A DNA stretch of 7,980 nt from Thermoplasmata archaeon (GTDB taxonomy: Archaea; Thermoplasmatota; SW-10-69-26): contig PWVY01000126.1 in assembly GCA_003561665.1 (NCBI GenBank), forward strand, positions 1 through 7,980, written 5' to 3'. The position numbers and the translations under genes were made by a program. Every line of letters starts with the position of its first letter. The stretch's first letter is position 1. Below, piece by piece: positions 6,203 to 7,980 of this stretch. The notes below the pieces were generated by a model. That model did no database searches, was not told where the DNA came from, and worked only from the letters and a program-made list of their open reading frames with translations.

Positions 6203-6787
6203 TTAGGCTTCGTGGCGTAGTTGTTCGAGGATGCCTTGGCTTTCTTCCGTTGTGTCCAGGCCGTGCTCTCGAGCCACGATGAGCGCGGCGGCAGGGAGGG
6301 TCACGAGAGAGTCGAGGCGTTCTTGTTTCGCGTTCACGGCTGCGATGGCGGTGCGCCTGTCGTCTTCGCCTTGGTGCTGGGCGATGCGAGCGACGAGCGT
6401 TTCCAAGATCGGGGCCTCGTCCCATCCTCTGCTTTCTTCTGAGGGTTCTTCTTTGTCGGTGTCTGGTTCTTCTTCCAAGGCGGGGCTTGCGGCGTGGCCT
6501 TGAGCGGGTTCGTCGCTTGGTGTTTCGACGGGTTCGAAGAGTTCGGTAGGAGGTTCGAACCCGAAGGGGATGTCCGCTTCGGTCGGATCGAAGCAGGGCG
6601 TGTAGCCGTCTTCGGTGTGCTCAAGGAGGCCTTGCTGGATGCCCCTGGCGAGGAGGTTGGGGGCATTGCTGGGCTTTGTCCAGGTGAGCGTGAGGCTCAT
6701 ACCTTTGACGAGGTCCTCTTCGCTGACGGGAGGTTCGCGGTACCGTCGGAAAAGGAGCGCGAGCGCGTTCTTGAGGGGTTGCGTCAT
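6203..6787 (-). CDS. DUF2240 family protein
   Basis: A 194-residue cytoplasmic protein of unknown function. The N-terminal part (1-78) looks like the DUF2240 domain known mainly from Halobacteria and related archaea: a helical start with FRRYREPPVSEEDLVKGMSL (13-32), a segment KPSNAPNLLARGIQQGLLE resembling a winged-helix-like element, and the characteristic FDPTEADIPFGFEPP (66-80). A Pro/Glu/Asp-rich, probably disordered linker (about 81-126) follows, then a helical C-terminal part (127-194) with AVNAKQERLDSLVTLPAAALIVAREHGLD, also typical. No catalytic residues are recognised; a nucleic-acid-binding role is possible but unproven. The ATG overlaps the upstream HisA-like stop as ATGA, and GGAGG sits 6 nt before it, so translation is probably coupled. 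The family call rests on remembered motifs. The gene converges with the S16 protease gene. Confidence 0.8.
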   Translation of the reverse strand: MTQPLKNALALLFRRYREPPVSEEDLVKGMSLTLTWTKPSNAPNLLARGIQQGLLEHTEDGYTPCFDPTEADIPFGFEPPTELFEPVETPSDEPAQGHAASPALEEEPDTDKEEPSEESRGWDEAPILETLVARIAQHQGEDDRRTAIAAVNAKQERLDSLVTLPAAALIVAREHGLDTTEESQGILEQLRHEA

Positions 6788-7539
6788 AGGATCCCTCCGG
6801 TGGGGGAGAAATCTGTGGGGTCTGTTCCCCTTTGCGTTTCATCATCGGTTCCTTGGTGTGTTTGCGGGCCTGCCCATTCTTGGCCTTCCAGCGTCGTGCC
6901 TTGGATCAGGGCCGTGCTGACAAGCGCGCCTCGGTACCCCATATCGTTGAGTTTGGATAAGTCGCGTTTCTCAGCGATGCCGCCTGCGAAGTATGCGCCT
7001 GGGCCGTGGTGGCGTGCGTGCCAGGCGACGGATCGGTCGATCCCTTGGGCTGCTCCTGCTCTGGACAGGTCCACGATCACGACAGGGATACGGAGGTCGT
7101 CTGCAAGGCTCAACAGTTCGGGGGGTGTGGCGGGCCAGCGGTCGTTTTGGACGAGTTCTTGGTTCTTGAACTCAAGCCCAAGCGCGATGTTCTCGGTCAA
7201 CCGAAGCGCCTCCTCTAGGACGCTGGGACCGCTTGCGGTCTCGTAGCGGATCGTGACCTGCTCGGCGCCGGCGATGACCAAGTCCATGACATCTTCAGCG
7301 CTTCGGGATCCAGCATCAGCCCACGTATGAACGCGATGGCTGACTTGCTGCACGAGGTCAACCTTGGGCGTGTTGGAGCGGATCCCGTCCAAGTCGACGA
7401 GGTAAATCGCATCGTACTCGCGGGAGAAGCGCCGTGTGACGGTTCTCAAATCCTCCTGGAGGGGTTGCGCGTCGGGACCGACGAGGTTCCCTTTCCGTGC
7501 GTGAACAACGGGCAGAACCTCAAGGCGGGATGTGGGCAC
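6784..7539 (-). CDS. HisA-related TIM-barrel protein (COG1411-like)
   Basis: A 251-residue homologue of the histidine-pathway isomerase HisA, closer to the archaeal HisA-related group COG1411. Barrel landmarks: LEVLPVVHARKG (6-17), AIYLVDLDGIRSNTPKVD (44-61), a GAEQVTIRYET strand (91-101), ALGLEFKNQELV (119-130), IPVVIVDLSRAGAAQGID (151-168) and the phosphate-binding end AGGIAEKRDL...MGYRGALVSTALIQG (185-214). In true HisA the first strand carries a catalytic Asp (P-A-x-D); here it is His13. The second catalytic Asp appears as Glu123. It is therefore unlikely to be the ordinary HisA isomerase, and its substrate is unknown. The last 30 residues are polar and low complexity. The start is GTG 7537-7539: TTCAAA begins 30 nt upstream, suggesting a leaderless message. 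It lies 45 nt after the mutase stop and overlaps DUF2240 by 3 nt. Confidence 0.85.
   Translation of the reverse strand: MPTSRLEVLPVVHARKGNLVGPDAQPLQEDLRTVTRRFSREYDAIYLVDLDGIRSNTPKVDLVQQVSHRVHTWADAGSRSAEDVMDLVIAGAEQVTIRYETASGPSVLEEALRLTENIALGLEFKNQELVQNDRWPATPPELLSLADDLRIPVVIVDLSRAGAAQGIDRSVAWHARHHGPGAYFAGGIAEKRDLSKLNDMGYRGALVSTALIQGTTLEGQEWAGPQTHQGTDDETQRGTDPTDFSPTGGIL
6791..6798 (-). promoter_or_regulatory. Shine-Dalgarno sequence of the DUF2240 gene
   Basis: The minus strand reads GGAGGGATCCT-ATG, a strong match to the archaeal GGAGGTGATC consensus with 6 nt between GGAGG and the ATG. It lies inside the last codons of the HisA-like gene. This contrasts with the leaderless starts elsewhere in the window and marks DUF2240 as an internal operon cistron. 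Confidence 0.75.
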
Positions 7540-7563
7540 GAGAACGCCAGGCCTCGTCGCTGG

Positions 7564-7569
7564 TTTGAA
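7564..7569 (-). promoter_or_regulatory. Possible TATA-like box of the HisA-like gene
   Basis: In the 45-bp gap after the mutase gene the minus strand reads GGTTCAAACC. TTCAAA begins 30 nt before the GTG start, matching the spacing at traB, secG and lysS. The match to a canonical TATA box is poor, but the spacing and the second GGTTCAAA copy near 4230 favour it. It would allow the HisA-like and DUF2240 pair to be transcribed independently of the mutase. Confidence 0.4.
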
Positions 7570-7584
7570 CCCATCGGTGAAGGG

Positions 7585-7980
7585 TCAGGCTTGGGTTACG
7601 TGAGCTTCCACGATGGATCGGACGCGCTTTTTGCCTTCCTGGGCAAGGCTGCGGGCCCGTTTGGCTTCTTTGGCCTCGGCGTAGACGCGGATCAAGGGCT
7701 CGGTTCCGCTCGGTCGAACGAGCATCCAACCGTCCTCGTAGATGACTTTCACGCCGTCCGTCGTGTCCACCTCTTCCCCTTCAAGGGAATCTTCGAACGC
7801 TTCAAGGATCCGTGTTTTGGCTTCGTTGGGGCAGGCGATCTTCTCCTTTTCGAGGTGGAAGATCGGGACCTTCTCAAGCAGAGCCTCCAAGGAGGCGTCT
7901 TCCTGGGCAAGATGAGTGGTCATCCATGCGGCCGTCATCGTCCCATCGCGACAGTGAAGGTGCTCAGGGAACATCAGGCC
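7585..7980 (-). CDS. Phosphohexomutase (phosphoglucosamine/phosphomanno-mutase family), C-terminal part
   Basis: The last 131 residues of an alpha-D-phosphohexomutase; the N-terminus, with the catalytic phosphoserine, lies beyond the right edge. The visible part starts in domain 3 with GLMFPEHLHCRDGTMTAA, the family stretch where FPEH and CRDG line the sugar site. Domain 4 carries DGVKVIYEDGWMLVRPSGTEP, where RPSGTEP is the phosphate-binding loop, followed by LIRVYAEAKEAKRARSLAQE. Such enzymes interconvert hexose 1- and 6-phosphates and in archaea feed nucleotide-sugar and glycan synthesis. Archaeal members are often annotated GlmM or phosphomannomutase; this fragment cannot decide between them, so no symbol is given. 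The stop is at 7585-7587, 45 bp before the HisA-like gene on the same strand. Confidence 0.93.
   Translation of the reverse strand, partial: GLMFPEHLHCRDGTMTAAWMTTHLAQEDASLEALLEKVPIFHLEKEKIACPNEAKTRILEAFEDSLEGEEVDTTDGVKVIYEDGWMLVRPSGTEPLIRVYAEAKEAKRARSLAQEGKKRVRSIVEAHVTQA

Noticed and set aside
6494..7246. 250-codon plus-strand frame opposite DUF2240 and the HisA-like gene
   Set aside because: Both opposite genes have recognisable motifs and a coupled start; this frame has none and crosses the two of them.

Overview
The window looks like a stretch of ordinary chromosome from a euryarchaeon, probably related to Halobacteria or to high-GC Thermoplasmatota. The evidence is archaeal translation factor aIF5A with its hypusine lysine, a class I lysyl-tRNA synthetase, an archaeal Sec61-beta/SecG, a DUF2240 protein, a COG1411-type HisA homologue, a membrane-anchored S16 (Lon-like) protease and a cupredoxin with a PGF-CTERM sorting tail. 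TATA-like boxes about 30 nt upstream of several start codons point to leaderless mRNAs, another archaeal trait. Proteins are acidic and lysine-poor (LysRS has about 11 Lys in 520 residues), which fits a marine or halophilic lifestyle, but the exact lineage cannot be fixed from this window.

Layout, left to right. (1) 1-437, minus: N-terminal part of a TraB-family membrane protein, running off the left edge. (2) 538-1065, plus: secreted cupredoxin anchored by a PGF-CTERM tail, divergent from traB and ending 2 bp from the next gene. (3) 1068-3848, minus: lysS, then eif5A and pyrF. lysS and eif5A each have their own TATA-like box; pyrF follows eif5A by 4 nt and must be co-transcribed with it. (4) 3974-4153, minus: secG, divergent from (5) 4214-6196, plus: an exported S16 serine protease with a long helical domain and a C-terminal membrane anchor. 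The protease ends 6 bp from (6) 6203-7980, minus: a phosphohexomutase (partial at the right edge), a HisA-like TIM-barrel protein and DUF2240. The last two overlap as ATGA and are probably translationally coupled.

The genes serve translation (lysS, eif5A), pyrimidine synthesis (pyrF), protein export and envelope quality control (secG, S16 protease), envelope redox or metal chemistry (cupredoxin) and sugar-phosphate metabolism (mutase). No mobile element, CRISPR array, rRNA, tRNA or defence island was seen, and no stretch over 300 bp lacks a gene. I do not see a clear new system. The most interesting points are the cupredoxin with Glu in the axial-Met position, the HisA homologue that has lost both catalytic Asp residues and is coupled to DUF2240, and the repeated leaderless promoter pattern.
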